This document shows, piece by piece, positions 1 to 9,270 of a DNA stretch of 62,349 nucleotides. Both the position numbers and the translations under genes were made by a program. The notes under the pieces were generated by a model. That model was not told where the DNA came from and did no database searches. It worked only from the letters and a program-made list of their open reading frames with translations. Origin of the DNA: an uncultured Bacteroidales bacterium (GTDB lineage: Bacteria; Bacteroidota; Bacteroidia; Bacteroidales; Muribaculaceae); the NCBI GenBank assembly GCA_947570265.1, contig CANOUR010000006.1, positions 1 to 62,349 of the forward strand, in the 5' to 3' direction. Each line of letters begins with the position of its first letter. The first letter of the stretch is position 1.

Positions 1-249
1 GCTCTGTCTGACGGAGATTGCGAGCCGGAATAATCCAGAAAGAGAACTAAATCGGAAAAAAATCGTCTGTAAAAAACTTGACTTCAAATCTCTATCTCAC
101 GATTTATCAAAAGATGACTTGACATCCGCTTATTAACATCTATTTCTATCCTGTCAATATTTTTTCGGAGCGGGGAAGCAGTGATGCTTCCCCTATTCGT
201 TTTTGCATTTATTTGCAGCATTATGACCCGTTTAAACGCTATGAATGAC
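1..249. other. Intergenic region upstream of lptD
   Basis: No credible reading frame is present. The region is AT-rich and carries one clear hairpin terminator (172-205) and, at its right edge, the lptD promoter. It probably follows the end of a plus-strand gene lying outside the window. Confidence 0.6.
172..205 (+). terminator. Intrinsic terminator
   Basis: A perfect 9-bp stem, GGGGAAGCA (172-180) with TGCTTCCCC (185-193), encloses a GTGA loop and is followed by a T-rich run (TATTCGTTTTT). It would end transcription arriving from an upstream plus-strand gene outside the window. Confidence 0.8.
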
Positions 250-257
250 TATCTTTG
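250..257 (+). promoter_or_regulatory. Promoter -7 element for lptD
   Basis: TATCTTTG matches the Bacteroidota TAnnTTTG consensus. Transcription would start near 262-264. This makes the longest frame, whose TTG overlaps the element, impossible as the true start and favours the TTG at 288. Confidence 0.65.
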
Positions 258-287
258 CACCATAAATCACACCCGACCAATCATCCA

Positions 288-3077
288 TTGAGAGCATCTC
301 AAGTCTATATATTTGTCGTTCTGACGCTTACCATGCTGTCGGCGATGGCTTCGGATCTCAGCCAGACACCAGTGCCAGCACCAGGTTCGCCCGAGCCACT
401 GTCCGTGGCCGACACAACCGCAGCTGACACCGTCACACCGGACACAACGGACGTACCGCTCCCGACCGACGGACGGCGCAGCCGCCTGAGCCGCGTGCGC
501 ATCAATCCCGAGGCCGATTCCACCACAGGCGGACGCCGCATCGTGCGGGTGAAAGGCGACCTCGACAACCGCGTTGACTTCTCGGCAACCGACTCGATGG
601 TGCTCATAGGCCGCAACGAAGCACGCATGTATGGCCCAAGCGATGTCACCTACGGCGACATATCGCTAAAGGCCAACGAAATACAGATGGATACCCGCAC
701 GAGCACAGTCTATGCCCTCGGTGTGCCAGACACGTCGGGAGAAACACAGGGCACACCGATATTCACCGACAATGGCACTGAATATCAGTCGCAGACGATG
801 CGCTACAACTTCAAGACCGGCAAGGGATTCATCACCGACGTGATCACCCAGCAAGGTGAAGGCTATCTCACCGGAGGACTGACGAAAAAGGTTGACGACA
901 ACACGTTTTACGTGCAGAACGGCCGCTACACCACATGCGAAGACCATGAGTCGCCCCACTTCTGGCTACAGCTCACCCAGGCAAAAGTGAGACCAAAGAA
1001 AGATGTGGTGTCGGGGCCGGCCTACATGGTGCTTGAAGGACTGCCACTGCCATTGGCCGTGCCTTTCGGCTATTTCCCGTTCAGCGACAAATATTCGTCG
1101 GGCATTATATTCCCCTCGTTCGGCGATGACTACCGTCGCGGCTTCTATCTCCGTGAAGGAGGATATTATTTTGCCATCAACAACAATATCGACCTCGCTC
1201 TCACGGGCGAGATCTACACCAAAGGATCGTGGGGACTGCAGGCCAAGAGCGCCTATGTGAAGCGCTATAAATACAACGGATCGTTCAACATAGCCTACCT
1301 CAAATCGATCTACGGCGACAAAGGTATGCCCGATTACTCGAAGCAGACCAACTTCCAGGTGGTGTGGAGCCATACTCAGGACGCCAAGGCCAATCCAAAT
1401 CTTACGTTCTCGGCCAGTGTGAACTACGCCACAAGCGGATACACACGCAACGACCTCAACTCATACTACAGCAACGCATTCACTGAGAACACAAAAAGCT
1501 CGAGCGTAAACCTCACCTATCGCCCACCCGGCTCGAAGTGGTCATTCTCGACGACGGCCAACATCACCCAGCGCACACAAGACTCAACGCTGGCAGTGTC
1601 GTTTCCCAATATCACCGTATCACTGAGTCAGATAGCACCGTTCAAACGCAAGAAAGCCGTTGGATCGGAACGATGGTATGAGAAGATAAAGCTGAGTTAT
1701 TCGGGACAGTTCAACAACTCACTGACATCGAGACAGAGCGAATTTTTCAAAAAAAACCTGATAAAAGACTGGCGAAACGGATTCAAGCACTCGATACCGA
1801 TTTCGGCGACGTTCAACATATTCAACTATATCAACCTCACACCGTCGGTACAGATCACCGACCGCATGTACACAAGCAAGGTGCGCCGCCAATGGGATCC
1901 CAACGCATCGGTGGAGGTGTGTGACACGAGCTACAGCATCTATAACGTGTGGGACTTCATGGCATCCGTGTCGCTCGACACAAAACTCTATGGATTCTAT
2001 CAGCCTCTGCCATTTCTTGGCGACAAGGTGAAGATGATACGCCACGTGCTCACACCAACCATCTCGTTTTCGGGAGCACCCGACTTCGGATCGTCATTCT
2101 TCGGATACTACGGACGCTACTCCTACACCGATGCCAACGGCCAGATGCAGGAACGCTCCTACAGCAAGTTTCCAAACGCACTGTTCGGTGTGCCGTCGCA
2201 AGGGCGCACTGGAACTGTCACCGTATCGCTGGCCAACAACATCGAGATGAAAGTGAGGAGCGATGCCGACTCCATCGGCGAAAAAAAGGTGTCGCTGATC
2301 GAGAACTTCACCATATCCCAAAGCTACAACATGGCCGCCGACTCGCTCAACTGGAGCAATATCAACACGTCGGTGCTGCTGCGTCTGACAAAGAACTTCA
2401 ATCTCAACATCTCAGGCACTTGGGATCCATACACCTACAAGCTCAGTCCGTCGGGCACACCCGTGCGTGTGAACATTCCCCGATGGAGCGCAGGCAAGGG
2501 ATGGGCACGTCTGTCGAGCGCGGGAACCTCGTTCAGCTACACATTCAACAACGACACATTCCGGAGAAAGAAAAAAGGCGACAACAAGAAGCGCGATCAG
2601 GAAAGCGAGGCCGATCTGTTTGCCTCAGACATATCGGATTTCCAGCAACCGACCACCCCGGGAGATGACACAGACAACGACGATATGCAGTTTGACCAGG
2701 ATGGCTACATGAAATGGGAAGTGCCGTGGAGCCTGTCGGTCAACTACTCGATCGGATATGCCTACGGCGAGTTTGACTATGACAAGATGGAATACAAAGG
2801 CCGTCTGACACAAAATCTGTCATTCTCAGGGTCGATACGTCCGACCAAGAACTGGAATTTCTCGTTTTCGGCCAGCTACAACTTCGAGACACGCAAACTG
2901 GCCTATATGAACTGCAATATTTCACGCGACATGCACTGCTGGGCCATGCGCGCAAGCTTCGTGCCTGTCGGCCCATACAAGAGCTACAGCTTCAACATAG
3001 CCGTGAAATCGTCGCTGCTGAGCGATCTGAAATATGACAAGCGCTCATCGACCGCCAACGGCATCACATGGTACTGA
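288..3077 (+). CDS. lptD: LptD/OstA-like LPS-assembly outer-membrane protein
   Basis: A large outer-membrane barrel that should insert lipopolysaccharide into the outer leaflet, with LptE on the barrel side and the LptC/LptA bridge on the periplasmic side. From TTG 288 the protein is 929 residues. It has a signal peptide (MRASQVYIFVVLTLTMLSAMA), a low-complexity Pro/Asp/Thr stretch, an OstA-type jelly-roll of repeated beta-turns (roughly residues 70-190) and a long aromatic-rich barrel ending in TWY. The open frame extends to TTG 255, but the promoter element overlaps that codon; ATG 333 is another option but would remove most of the signal peptide. An Asp/Lys-rich loop lies near residues 760-810. 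lptC is in the same window at 6.05 kb. The family is clear; the start codon is less so. Confidence 0.9.
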   Translation: MRASQVYIFVVLTLTMLSAMASDLSQTPVPAPGSPEPLSVADTTAADTVTPDTTDVPLPTDGRRSRLSRVRINPEADSTTGGRRIVRVKGDLDNRVDFSATDSMVLIGRNEARMYGPSDVTYGDISLKANEIQMDTRTSTVYALGVPDTSGETQGTPIFTDNGTEYQSQTMRYNFKTGKGFITDVITQQGEGYLTGGLTKKVDDNTFYVQNGRYTTCEDHESPHFWLQLTQAKVRPKKDVVSGPAYMVLEGLPLPLAVPFGYFPFSDKYSSGIIFPSFGDDYRRGFYLREGGYYFAINNNIDLALTGEIYTKGSWGLQAKSAYVKRYKYNGSFNIAYLKSIYGDKGMPDYSKQTNFQVVWSHTQDAKANPNLTFSASVNYATSGYTRNDLNSYYSNAFTENTKSSSVNLTYRPPGSKWSFSTTANITQRTQDSTLAVSFPNITVSLSQIAPFKRKKAVGSERWYEKIKLSYSGQFNNSLTSRQSEFFKKNLIKDWRNGFKHSIPISATFNIFNYINLTPSVQITDRMYTSKVRRQWDPNASVEVCDTSYSIYNVWDFMASVSLDTKLYGFYQPLPFLGDKVKMIRHVLTPTISFSGAPDFGSSFFGYYGRYSYTDANGQMQERSYSKFPNALFGVPSQGRTGTVTVSLANNIEMKVRSDADSIGEKKVSLIENFTISQSYNMAADSLNWSNINTSVLLRLTKNFNLNISGTWDPYTYKLSPSGTPVRVNIPRWSAGKGWARLSSAGTSFSYTFNNDTFRRKKKGDNKKRDQESEADLFASDISDFQQPTTPGDDTDNDDMQFDQDGYMKWEVPWSLSVNYSIGYAYGEFDYDKMEYKGRLTQNLSFSGSIRPTKNWNFSFSASYNFETRKLAYMNCNISRDMHCWAMRASFVPVGPYKSYSFNIAVKSSLLSDLKYDKRSSTANGITWY

Positions 3078-3276
3078 CCATCACCAGCGCAGCGGCAACC
3101 GCCACTGCCACAACCACAGAGCCGTATCTGTAGGGGCGCATGCGGCGCTCAAACACAAGGCGGCCGCCGGGCACATTGAGATAGATGCTTCCGTAGGCAT
3201 ACACCGCACGGAGATAAACCAGCAGGTAGACAAACGCCACCACCATGACCAAACAAAATAGCGAAGCGAGTATCAT
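3064..3276 (-). CDS. Small two-helix membrane protein, unknown function
   Basis: This 70-residue frame has two hydrophobic segments (about residues 3-22 and 51-69) flanking a short polar loop containing GGRLVFERRMRPYRYG. Codon use resembles neighbouring genes, with GC-rich third positions. It is convergent with lptD, its stop lying inside the last codons of lptD with a 14-base tail overlap. It is divergent from the DivIC-like gene. I see no clear promoter of its own. I do not recognise the family. The overlapping plus-strand frame (3034-3261) is Arg/His-rich and looks like a shadow. Confidence 0.6.
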   Translation of the reverse strand: MILASLFCLVMVVAFVYLLVYLRAVYAYGSIYLNVPGGRLVFERRMRPYRYGSVVVAVAVAAALVMVSTM

Positions 3277-3343
3277 ATCGGTTGTCGTTTTAAAATAAAA
3301 CGACTGCCGTGCGGCACATGTTCGCCCCGTTAGGCCGCCAAGG

Positions 3344-3375
3344 TTTGTCCGTACCGCTGAAAAACACTATATTTG
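3344..3375 (+). promoter_or_regulatory. Promoter for the DivIC-like gene
   Basis: TTTG at 3344-3347, a 20-base spacer and TATATTTG at 3368-3375 form a textbook Bacteroidota promoter. The start codon at 3395 gives a leader of only about 12-15 bases. Confidence 0.85.
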
Positions 3376-3394
3376 CAGCTAAATCCTCTCCGGA

Positions 3395-3697
3395 ATGAGC
3401 AACCGATTTTCCGACATATGGCGCTGGTGCAACCGCTATTTCTCGCTCACGCTGCTGGCTGTGGCCGCAGCGGTTGTGTTCGTGGTGTTTCTCAACGACA
3501 ACTCCGTGATGCGCACCTATGAACTTGAGCGCGAGATCGAGCGGCTACAGCTCGAGATAGCCGATCACCGCGACACACTTGTCCACTACCAGCAACTCAA
3601 CACACGTCTTGAAACCGACGCCCGCACAATGGAGCAGATAGTGCGTGAGCAATACCACATGCAACGCGCCGGCGAAGATGTGTATCTAACCGATTGA
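3395..3697 (+). CDS. DivIC/FtsB-family septum formation protein
   Basis: A 100-residue single-pass membrane protein: short cytoplasmic N-terminus, one transmembrane helix (about 17-34), then a coiled coil of charged heptads (about 40-85) ending in a conserved-looking IVREQYHM region. This is the DivIC/FtsB layout, which bridges FtsQ-like and FtsL-like divisome proteins in the periplasm. It has its own strong promoter and is followed after 4 bases by a small membrane protein, so the two are probably cotranscribed. The family call rests on architecture, size and the motif after the coil. Confidence 0.85.
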   Translation: MSNRFSDIWRWCNRYFSLTLLAVAAAVVFVVFLNDNSVMRTYELEREIERLQLEIADHRDTLVHYQQLNTRLETDARTMEQIVREQYHMQRAGEDVYLTD

Positions 3698-3701
3698 CCA
3701 C

Positions 3702-4085
3702 ATGTGTGAACGACATAAACCCAACCCATCACGCGCTGCATCATGGACAGCCAACGCCGGATTGCTTCTGGTGCTCGCAGGCACGGCATTGCCGCTGTTC
3801 TCACACGACCTTTTCATGATCACCCGCTGGGTGTTCAGCGCAGGTGCACTGCTGTGTCTCGGCGGGCGTGCGATGGATCGCATGACATCGCGCACCGACA
3901 CATCCGAGCCACTACGGCTGAAACGCCTCAGACGCATAGAGCTGTGGAGCGCGATAATGTTTGCCGTAGCAGCCGTATTCATGTTCCTGCGCAATGTCGG
4001 CCCGACCGACTGGATTGCGTTCACCCTTGCCGGTGGCGCACTCACATGCTACACGTCGATCATGATTCCAAAGGCAAAAAACTGA
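3702..4085 (+). CDS. Four-helix membrane protein, unknown function
   Basis: A 127-residue protein with four predicted membrane helices (about residues 18-34, 40-55, 82-97 and 104-121) and an Arg-rich cytoplasmic loop between helices 2 and 3. It starts 4 bases after the DivIC-like gene and ends 15 bases before coaX, so it sits in one operon with them. I cannot name a function. Operon position suggests an envelope or division-related role, which is inference only. Confidence 0.75.
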   Translation: MCERHKPNPSRAASWTANAGLLLVLAGTALPLFSHDLFMITRWVFSAGALLCLGGRAMDRMTSRTDTSEPLRLKRLRRIELWSAIMFAVAAVFMFLRNVGPTDWIAFTLAGGALTCYTSIMIPKAKN

Positions 4086-4100
4086 GTAATCAAGGGTGAC

Positions 4101-4814
4101 ATGCGTCTGACAATCGACATCGGCAACTCGGCCACAAAAATGGCGCTGTGGGACGGTGATAGAATCATCGGCACTACTGTCGGCACGTGTGCCGACGCAC
4201 TCAGGCTTTGCGACGGCGCTGACGTAAGCGGTGTGATAATCTGTGCCGTCAGACCTTTACCTGACGGAATCACCGATGCAATGGCTGAAATAGCTCCTGT
4301 GACACTGCTCACGCACACTACCCCCATACCGCTTGTCAACGCATATGCATCGCCACACACACTCGGCTCCGACCGCCTGGCCGCAGCCATAGGCGCAGCA
4401 TCGCTCGCTCCGGGGCGCGAGCTACTCGTGGTCGACCTCGGCACAGCCGCCACATTCGACCACGTCAGCGCTGATGGACGCTACACCGGGGGCAATATCG
4501 CCCCGGGACTGCGCCTGCGCCTCGAATCGCTCCACAGCCACACCTCGCGCCTGCCTCTGCTGCAAATGCCGCATGACTATAAGCCCGACAATGTTTTCGG
4601 CAACGACACTGCATCGGCCATGCTCAATGGTGCGCTTCTCGGCATAGCCTCCGAGATTGCAGGCTACCGCTCACGCATGGACAAGAAAGCGCTAACCGTC
4701 CTCACCGGCGGCGACGCACCTCTTATCGCACCTCTACTCGAATTTGAATCCGTCACCGATCCACACCTTGTCGGCCGCGGATTAAACCGCATACTGATCC
4801 ACAATGAAAAATAG
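4101..4814 (+). CDS. coaX: Type III pantothenate kinase
   Basis: Catalyses ATP-dependent phosphorylation of pantothenate, the first committed step of coenzyme A synthesis, in the cytoplasm. The 237-residue length is typical of CoaX. The N-terminal phosphate-binding motif is DIGNSATKMALW (residues 5-16) and a second acidic ASKHA-fold motif is DLGTAATFDH (about 112-121), followed by GGNIAPGLRLRLESL and a C-terminal LTGGDA motif. Its last 11 bases overlap the start of the next gene, indicating translational coupling. Confidence 0.95.
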   Translation: MRLTIDIGNSATKMALWDGDRIIGTTVGTCADALRLCDGADVSGVIICAVRPLPDGITDAMAEIAPVTLLTHTTPIPLVNAYASPHTLGSDRLAAAIGAASLAPGRELLVVDLGTAATFDHVSADGRYTGGNIAPGLRLRLESLHSHTSRLPLLQMPHDYKPDNVFGNDTASAMLNGALLGIASEIAGYRSRMDKKALTVLTGGDAPLIAPLLEFESVTDPHLVGRGLNRILIHNEK

Positions 4815-6042
4815 AATCATCACAATCATCGCGTGCGCTCTGGTGGCTCTCACCGCGCTACCCGACTCACGCAGCCCTTATTCACGATTCGGATACGGAT
4901 TGCTCAACGACAACGCCACTGCAGCGCAAAATCTCATGGGCGGTGTGGGCTACGCCATGCGTTCCGGACGTCAGATCAACGCAATGAACCCGGCGAGCTA
5001 TGCCATGGCCGACTCCATGACATTCCTCTTCGACATGGGTCTCGACCTGACCAACGTGTGGTCAAAGGAAGGCACCCGGTCGAAACATGACATAGGTGGC
5101 GGTCTGGACTACATCACCATGCAGTTTCCATTATCGAAACGTCTGGGCATGAGCATCGGACTGATCCCCTACTCCACTGTCGGCTATTCTTTCGGATCGA
5201 AGATCGACAACGGCAGCAGTTCATATGAGGGCATCGGCGGACTCAACCAGTTTTATGCAGGTGTGGCCGGACGTGTTGTGGGCAATCTGTCGATCGGCGC
5301 CAACATAAGCTATCTGTTCGGCACAAGCTATCACGATGTCTATGCCTCGTCACCGTCATCCACCTCATTGTTCGAGCAGGTGCTTGAAGTACGTGACTTC
5401 CACCTGCAATTTGGCGCGCAATATTCACAAAACTTCGGATCAGCCCACCGTGTGACACTCGGCTTGACTTATTCACCGGCCAAGACACTTCTCGGACACA
5501 CATGGATACAGAAATACGACATCAATTCCGACGCCGCCCCCGACACACTTAACTACACCCGGCTGAAAGGCAACTTCTCGCTTCCTGAGACATGGGGAGC
5601 CGGTGTGGCATATGAATGGAACTCGCGACTGCTTGCCGAGGTTGACTTCACATATCAGCCATGGTCGAAGGCCAAGATCATGAAAAACGAGAATTTCATG
5701 ACCAATACATTTGCCAACCGCTACAAAGTGGCTGCTGGCATGTCGTGGCGTCCGGCCGACCGCGGCAACTATGCACAGCTGATCACCTACCGCATCGGCG
5801 CACACTACACCCGCGACTATATGGTTGTCAGCTACGACGGCAAGAATCACAATGTGCGCGACTATGGCATCTCCTGCGGTTTCGGCTTACCCACACCCGG
5901 CCAGAAAACAATTGTCAACATAGGCTTCGAATGGCTGAGGCGCGGCACGTCCGATCCCAATATCGTGTCGGAGAACTATTTCAATATCCGTTTAGGCATC
6001 AACTTCAACCAGCTCTGGTTCATGAAGAGCCAGCTGAAATAA
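4804..6042 (+). CDS. Outer-membrane beta-barrel protein, FadL-like
   Basis: A 412-residue exported protein with an N-terminal signal sequence (residues 1-20), the SPYSRFGYG segment that commonly opens this Bacteroidota barrel group, and alternating aromatic and glycine beta-strand patterns to the end. It resembles the OmpP1/FadL-like barrels found between coaX and lptC in related genomes; I rely on recalled synteny for that. Substrate unknown. It overlaps coaX by 11 bases and is followed after 6 bases by lptC, so a link to envelope biogenesis is plausible. Confidence 0.75.
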   Translation: MKNRIITIIACALVALTALPDSRSPYSRFGYGLLNDNATAAQNLMGGVGYAMRSGRQINAMNPASYAMADSMTFLFDMGLDLTNVWSKEGTRSKHDIGGGLDYITMQFPLSKRLGMSIGLIPYSTVGYSFGSKIDNGSSSYEGIGGLNQFYAGVAGRVVGNLSIGANISYLFGTSYHDVYASSPSSTSLFEQVLEVRDFHLQFGAQYSQNFGSAHRVTLGLTYSPAKTLLGHTWIQKYDINSDAAPDTLNYTRLKGNFSLPETWGAGVAYEWNSRLLAEVDFTYQPWSKAKIMKNENFMTNTFANRYKVAAGMSWRPADRGNYAQLITYRIGAHYTRDYMVVSYDGKNHNVRDYGISCGFGLPTPGQKTIVNIGFEWLRRGTSDPNIVSENYFNIRLGINFNQLWFMKSQLK

Positions 6043-6048
6043 CGCGTC

Positions 6049-6633
6049 TTGAAACCAGACAGCCGACATATTCTTCCGATGGCACTCGTGGCTATGATCC
6101 TGTCAGCCACCGGGTGCAAGGAGGAGACACATCTCGGAGTTACGGAAAACATCGATCCGGAGGTCACCCCTACGATGATGACCCGAGATGTGGAGACACT
6201 TATCAGCGACAGCGGCATCACGCGCTACCGCATTGTGTCGCCATTGTGGCTCGTCTATGACGAAGCGAAAGTGGCACGATGGCGCTTTCCCAACACTCTC
6301 CATCTCGAAAAATTCGACGACCTGCTCCGCGTGGTCGCCACCGTGGACTGCGATTCGGCCACCTATTACAAAAGCCGTCAACTGTGGCAACTCGATGGCA
6401 ATGTGCGCATAGAGAATGCCCTCAAGGAAAAGTTTCTGACCAACCAGCTCTACTGGGATCAGCGCTCACATAAGGTCTACAGCGACTCATTCATACATAT
6501 CGAGAAACCTGACCGCACACTCGAAGGCTATGGCTTTACGGCTGACGAACGCATGACATCATACACCATACGCAGCGTATCGGGCATATTCCCGGCCAAA
6601 GATCTCACGCCCGAAGGAAAACAAAATCCGTGA
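6049..6633 (+). CDS. lptC: LptC-like LPS export lipoprotein
   Basis: A 194-residue periplasmic protein expected to sit at the inner membrane and pass LPS from LptBFG to the periplasmic bridge. A signal sequence ends in a lipobox-like LSATGC (Cys about residue 23). The rest is a beta-jellyroll of the LptC/YrbK type (for example VYDEAKVARWRFP and YTIRSVSGIFP). The start is TTG at 6049, 6 bases after the barrel gene; no in-frame ATG would retain the signal sequence. lptD is in the same window, but lptA, lptB, lptF and lptG are not. Confidence 0.85.
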   Translation: MKPDSRHILPMALVAMILSATGCKEETHLGVTENIDPEVTPTMMTRDVETLISDSGITRYRIVSPLWLVYDEAKVARWRFPNTLHLEKFDDLLRVVATVDCDSATYYKSRQLWQLDGNVRIENALKEKFLTNQLYWDQRSHKVYSDSFIHIEKPDRTLEGYGFTADERMTSYTIRSVSGIFPAKDLTPEGKQNP

Positions 6634-6650
6634 ACATCCATTACTAAAAT

Positions 6651-7943
6651 ATGACACCTCTCTACTGGCTCATCGTAGCAGCAGTATCGCTGGTATTCTC
6701 CGCCCTGTTCTCAGGGGTGGAGATAGCCTATATCACATCAGACCGCGTGATGATGGGTCTCGACATGAAGAAAGGCGGCCTGATAGGGCGCATCATCGAG
6801 CGGTTCTATTCCGACCGCGACCTGTTCATCTCCACCATCCTTGTCGGCAACAATGTGATGCTCGTCATCTATGGCATGGGCTTCGCGGCACTGCTTGAGC
6901 CTTGGCTTCACAGCGTATGCCACAACGACGGCCTTGTGCTTCTGCTGTCGACACTGATCTCCACTCTGGTGATATTGCTCGTAGGAGAATTTTTTCCGAA
7001 AGCCACATTCCGCATCAATCCCAATACGTCACTCAAGCTGTTCGCCCTGCCGGTCTTTCTGTTTTACGTGATATTGTATCCTGTGGCATGGTTCACGTCG
7101 TGGCTGTCCCGCTCACTGATGCGCCTTGTCGGCGCAAAGGAGACCACAACCGCCTTGGGAGTGTTCTCTGTCGGAGAGCTGAACTCGTATCTCGAACAAC
7201 GCATCGACAACGTCACCGATCCCGGCACGGCACAAGTGGAGACCGAGGTCAAGATGTTTCACAATGCGCTCGACTTCTCCACCACCCAGCTGCGCGACTG
7301 CATGCTGCCGCGCAACGAGATCGTGGCTGTTGACATCGACTCCACCACACGCGAACAGCTCAGCGACCTGTTCACCAAATCGGGACGCAGCAAGATCATC
7401 GTCTACAGCGAGGACATCGACAATGTGCTCGGATATATTCACGTATCGGAGCTTCTTGTAATAGACGCCGACTGGACAAAACAGCTAAAACCGGTGTTGT
7501 TCGCTCCCGAGACGCTGCTTGCCAACAAGATGATGCGGCGACTCATGAGCGAGAAGCGTTCGATGGCCATTGTGGTCGATGAGTTCGGAGGCACGGCAGG
7601 ACTGGTGACACTCGAAGATCTTGTAGAAGAAATTTTCGGCGACATCCGCGACGAACACGACTCGCAGAGCCTCACGGCAAAAGAGACATCTCCGGGAGTT
7701 TACGAGTTTTCGGGCAGGATGGAGGTGCGCGATCTGCGCGACATCTATCGTCTCGACATTCCCGAAGATGATGAGTACCAGACCCTTGCCGGCTATCTAT
7801 TGTGCAAGACCGGCGCACTCCCGGAGAACGGTGAGACAATTGTGATTGACAGCTATTCGTTCACTATCCTTGAGCGTACCGCCACCCGCATCGAACTTGT
7901 ACGTGTCGAAGCCGCTCCCCCATCCGACGATGACGACGATTGA
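6651..7943 (+). CDS. CorC/HlyC-family CBS membrane protein
   Basis: A 430-residue inner-membrane protein with a DUF21/CNNM transmembrane domain (about 1-195, four hydrophobic segments), two CBS domains (about 215-335, including the VVDEFGGTAGLVTLEDLVEEIFG signature, given here only by its position near residues 305-328), and a C-terminal CorC_HlyC domain (about 350-425). The family is linked to Mg2+ or other divalent cation transport and is often annotated as hemolysin; GldE of gliding bacteria is a relative, though its usual neighbours are absent here. It ends in an Asp run and overlaps the next gene by 14 bases. Confidence 0.88.
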   Translation: MTPLYWLIVAAVSLVFSALFSGVEIAYITSDRVMMGLDMKKGGLIGRIIERFYSDRDLFISTILVGNNVMLVIYGMGFAALLEPWLHSVCHNDGLVLLLSTLISTLVILLVGEFFPKATFRINPNTSLKLFALPVFLFYVILYPVAWFTSWLSRSLMRLVGAKETTTALGVFSVGELNSYLEQRIDNVTDPGTAQVETEVKMFHNALDFSTTQLRDCMLPRNEIVAVDIDSTTREQLSDLFTKSGRSKIIVYSEDIDNVLGYIHVSELLVIDADWTKQLKPVLFAPETLLANKMMRRLMSEKRSMAIVVDEFGGTAGLVTLEDLVEEIFGDIRDEHDSQSLTAKETSPGVYEFSGRMEVRDLRDIYRLDIPEDDEYQTLAGYLLCKTGALPENGETIVIDSYSFTILERTATRIELVRVEAAPPSDDDDD

Positions 7944-9270
7944 TCTACCATCGGGATTCATCGAATCGCTGCGTGCCGAAAATCCCGGCATGTTCGACGG
8001 ACTCGAGAGCGCACTTGCAGAAACGCCGAGCACAGCCATACGCTACAACACGGGCAAAATGCCGGTTCCGGCAGATCTCACCGACTGCGTGCCATGGTGC
8101 GGTGAAGGCCGTTATCTCGCCAACCGACCGGTGTTCACTCTTGATCCGGCCTTGCATCAGGGACTCTACTATGTGCAGGATGCCTCGTCGATGTTCATAT
8201 CAATGATCGCGCGGCAATTATCAGCCGGAGAAAAGCCGCTCCGGTGGCTTGACGCATGTGCCGCACCGGGAGGCAAAACCACTTGCGTGCTCGGTGCTCT
8301 TCCGAAAGGATCGCTCGTGATGGCAAACGAGATAGTACCACAGCGCGCGGCTGTGCTTCGCGAGAACATTCTGAAATGGGGTGATCCATCGGTGATCGTA
8401 ACACGCGGCGACAGCCGTGCATTAGCTCGTCTGTCAGGACGATTCGACGTAGTAGCGGCCGACGTGCCGTGTTCGGGCGAGGGCATGATGCGAAAAGATG
8501 CTGATGCCGTGGCACAATGGAGCAAGAAGCTTGTCACGGAGTGTGCCACACTCCAACGCGGCATAATATCCGATCTATGGGAAGCGGTCACACCCGGAGG
8601 CCACATGGTTTACAGCACATGCACATTCAACCGGACTGAAAACGAGGATATGCTGCAGTATATCGAGAAACAGCTCGGCGGTGAAATTGTGCCTGTCGAA
8701 GGCGTTGATCCATCATGGGGCATAGTAGAAAGCGGCGGTGGTTACCGTTTTATTCCTGGCAGAATACGGGGCGAAGGTCTTTTCATGGCGCTCGTAAGGA
8801 AACCCGGCGATGCAGCCCCGTGGCAACCGGGTCGAGCCATCAATGCCAAGCCGCATATCACAAATGATTGGCTTGGCGACCATGACCTGACCGTAATGAC
8901 TCAAAACGACCGCATAAACGCATTTCCGTCAGCCCACATGCCACTGCTGAAGAATGTGGAAGCCACACGCGGACTCGACATAATACTCCATGGCACCATA
9001 GTGGCGCGTATAAAAGGCCGCGACATCATTCCCGATCATTCGCTCGCACTTTCCATGGCTCTGCGCCGTGGTGCTTTTTCTGAGGTCGAACTCCTGACAG
9101 ACACAGCCCTCTCATTTCTTAGGTGCGAGACAATCACACTGCCCGCTGACACTCCACGCGGGCACGTGCTGCTCACACACGGCGGACGTCCATTAGGTTT
9201 TTCAAAACACATGGGCAACCGCACCAACTCACTGTTTCCACGCGAGTGGCGCATACACATCCAGCGCTGA
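7930..9270 (+). CDS. RsmF/NOL1-type rRNA cytosine-C5 methyltransferase
   Basis: Transfers a methyl group from SAM to C5 of a cytidine in rRNA (or possibly tRNA). The protein is 446 residues from ATG 7930. Visible motifs are the SAM-binding DACAAPGGKTT, the catalytic-region PCSGEGMMRKD with its Cys, and STCTFNRTEN with the second Cys of the m5C mechanism. The C-terminal third matches the RsmF-like PUA-type extension. The open frame continues upstream to 7846, but that would overlap the preceding gene by 98 bases; ATG 7930 gives a 14-base coupled overlap. It ends immediately before the stop of the convergent barrel gene. Confidence 0.9.
   Translation: MTTIDLPSGFIESLRAENPGMFDGLESALAETPSTAIRYNTGKMPVPADLTDCVPWCGEGRYLANRPVFTLDPALHQGLYYVQDASSMFISMIARQLSAGEKPLRWLDACAAPGGKTTCVLGALPKGSLVMANEIVPQRAAVLRENILKWGDPSVIVTRGDSRALARLSGRFDVVAADVPCSGEGMMRKDADAVAQWSKKLVTECATLQRGIISDLWEAVTPGGHMVYSTCTFNRTENEDMLQYIEKQLGGEIVPVEGVDPSWGIVESGGGYRFIPGRIRGEGLFMALVRKPGDAAPWQPGRAINAKPHITNDWLGDHDLTVMTQNDRINAFPSAHMPLLKNVEATRGLDIILHGTIVARIKGRDIIPDHSLALSMALRRGAFSEVELLTDTALSFLRCETITLPADTPRGHVLLTHGGRPLGFSKHMGNRTNSLFPREWRIHIQR

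Noticed and set aside
1949..2668. Plus-strand frame (239 residues) overlapping lptD in another frame
   Set aside because: Arg/His/Gln-rich composition typical of an out-of-frame reading of a GC-biased gene; lptD is clearly the coding frame.
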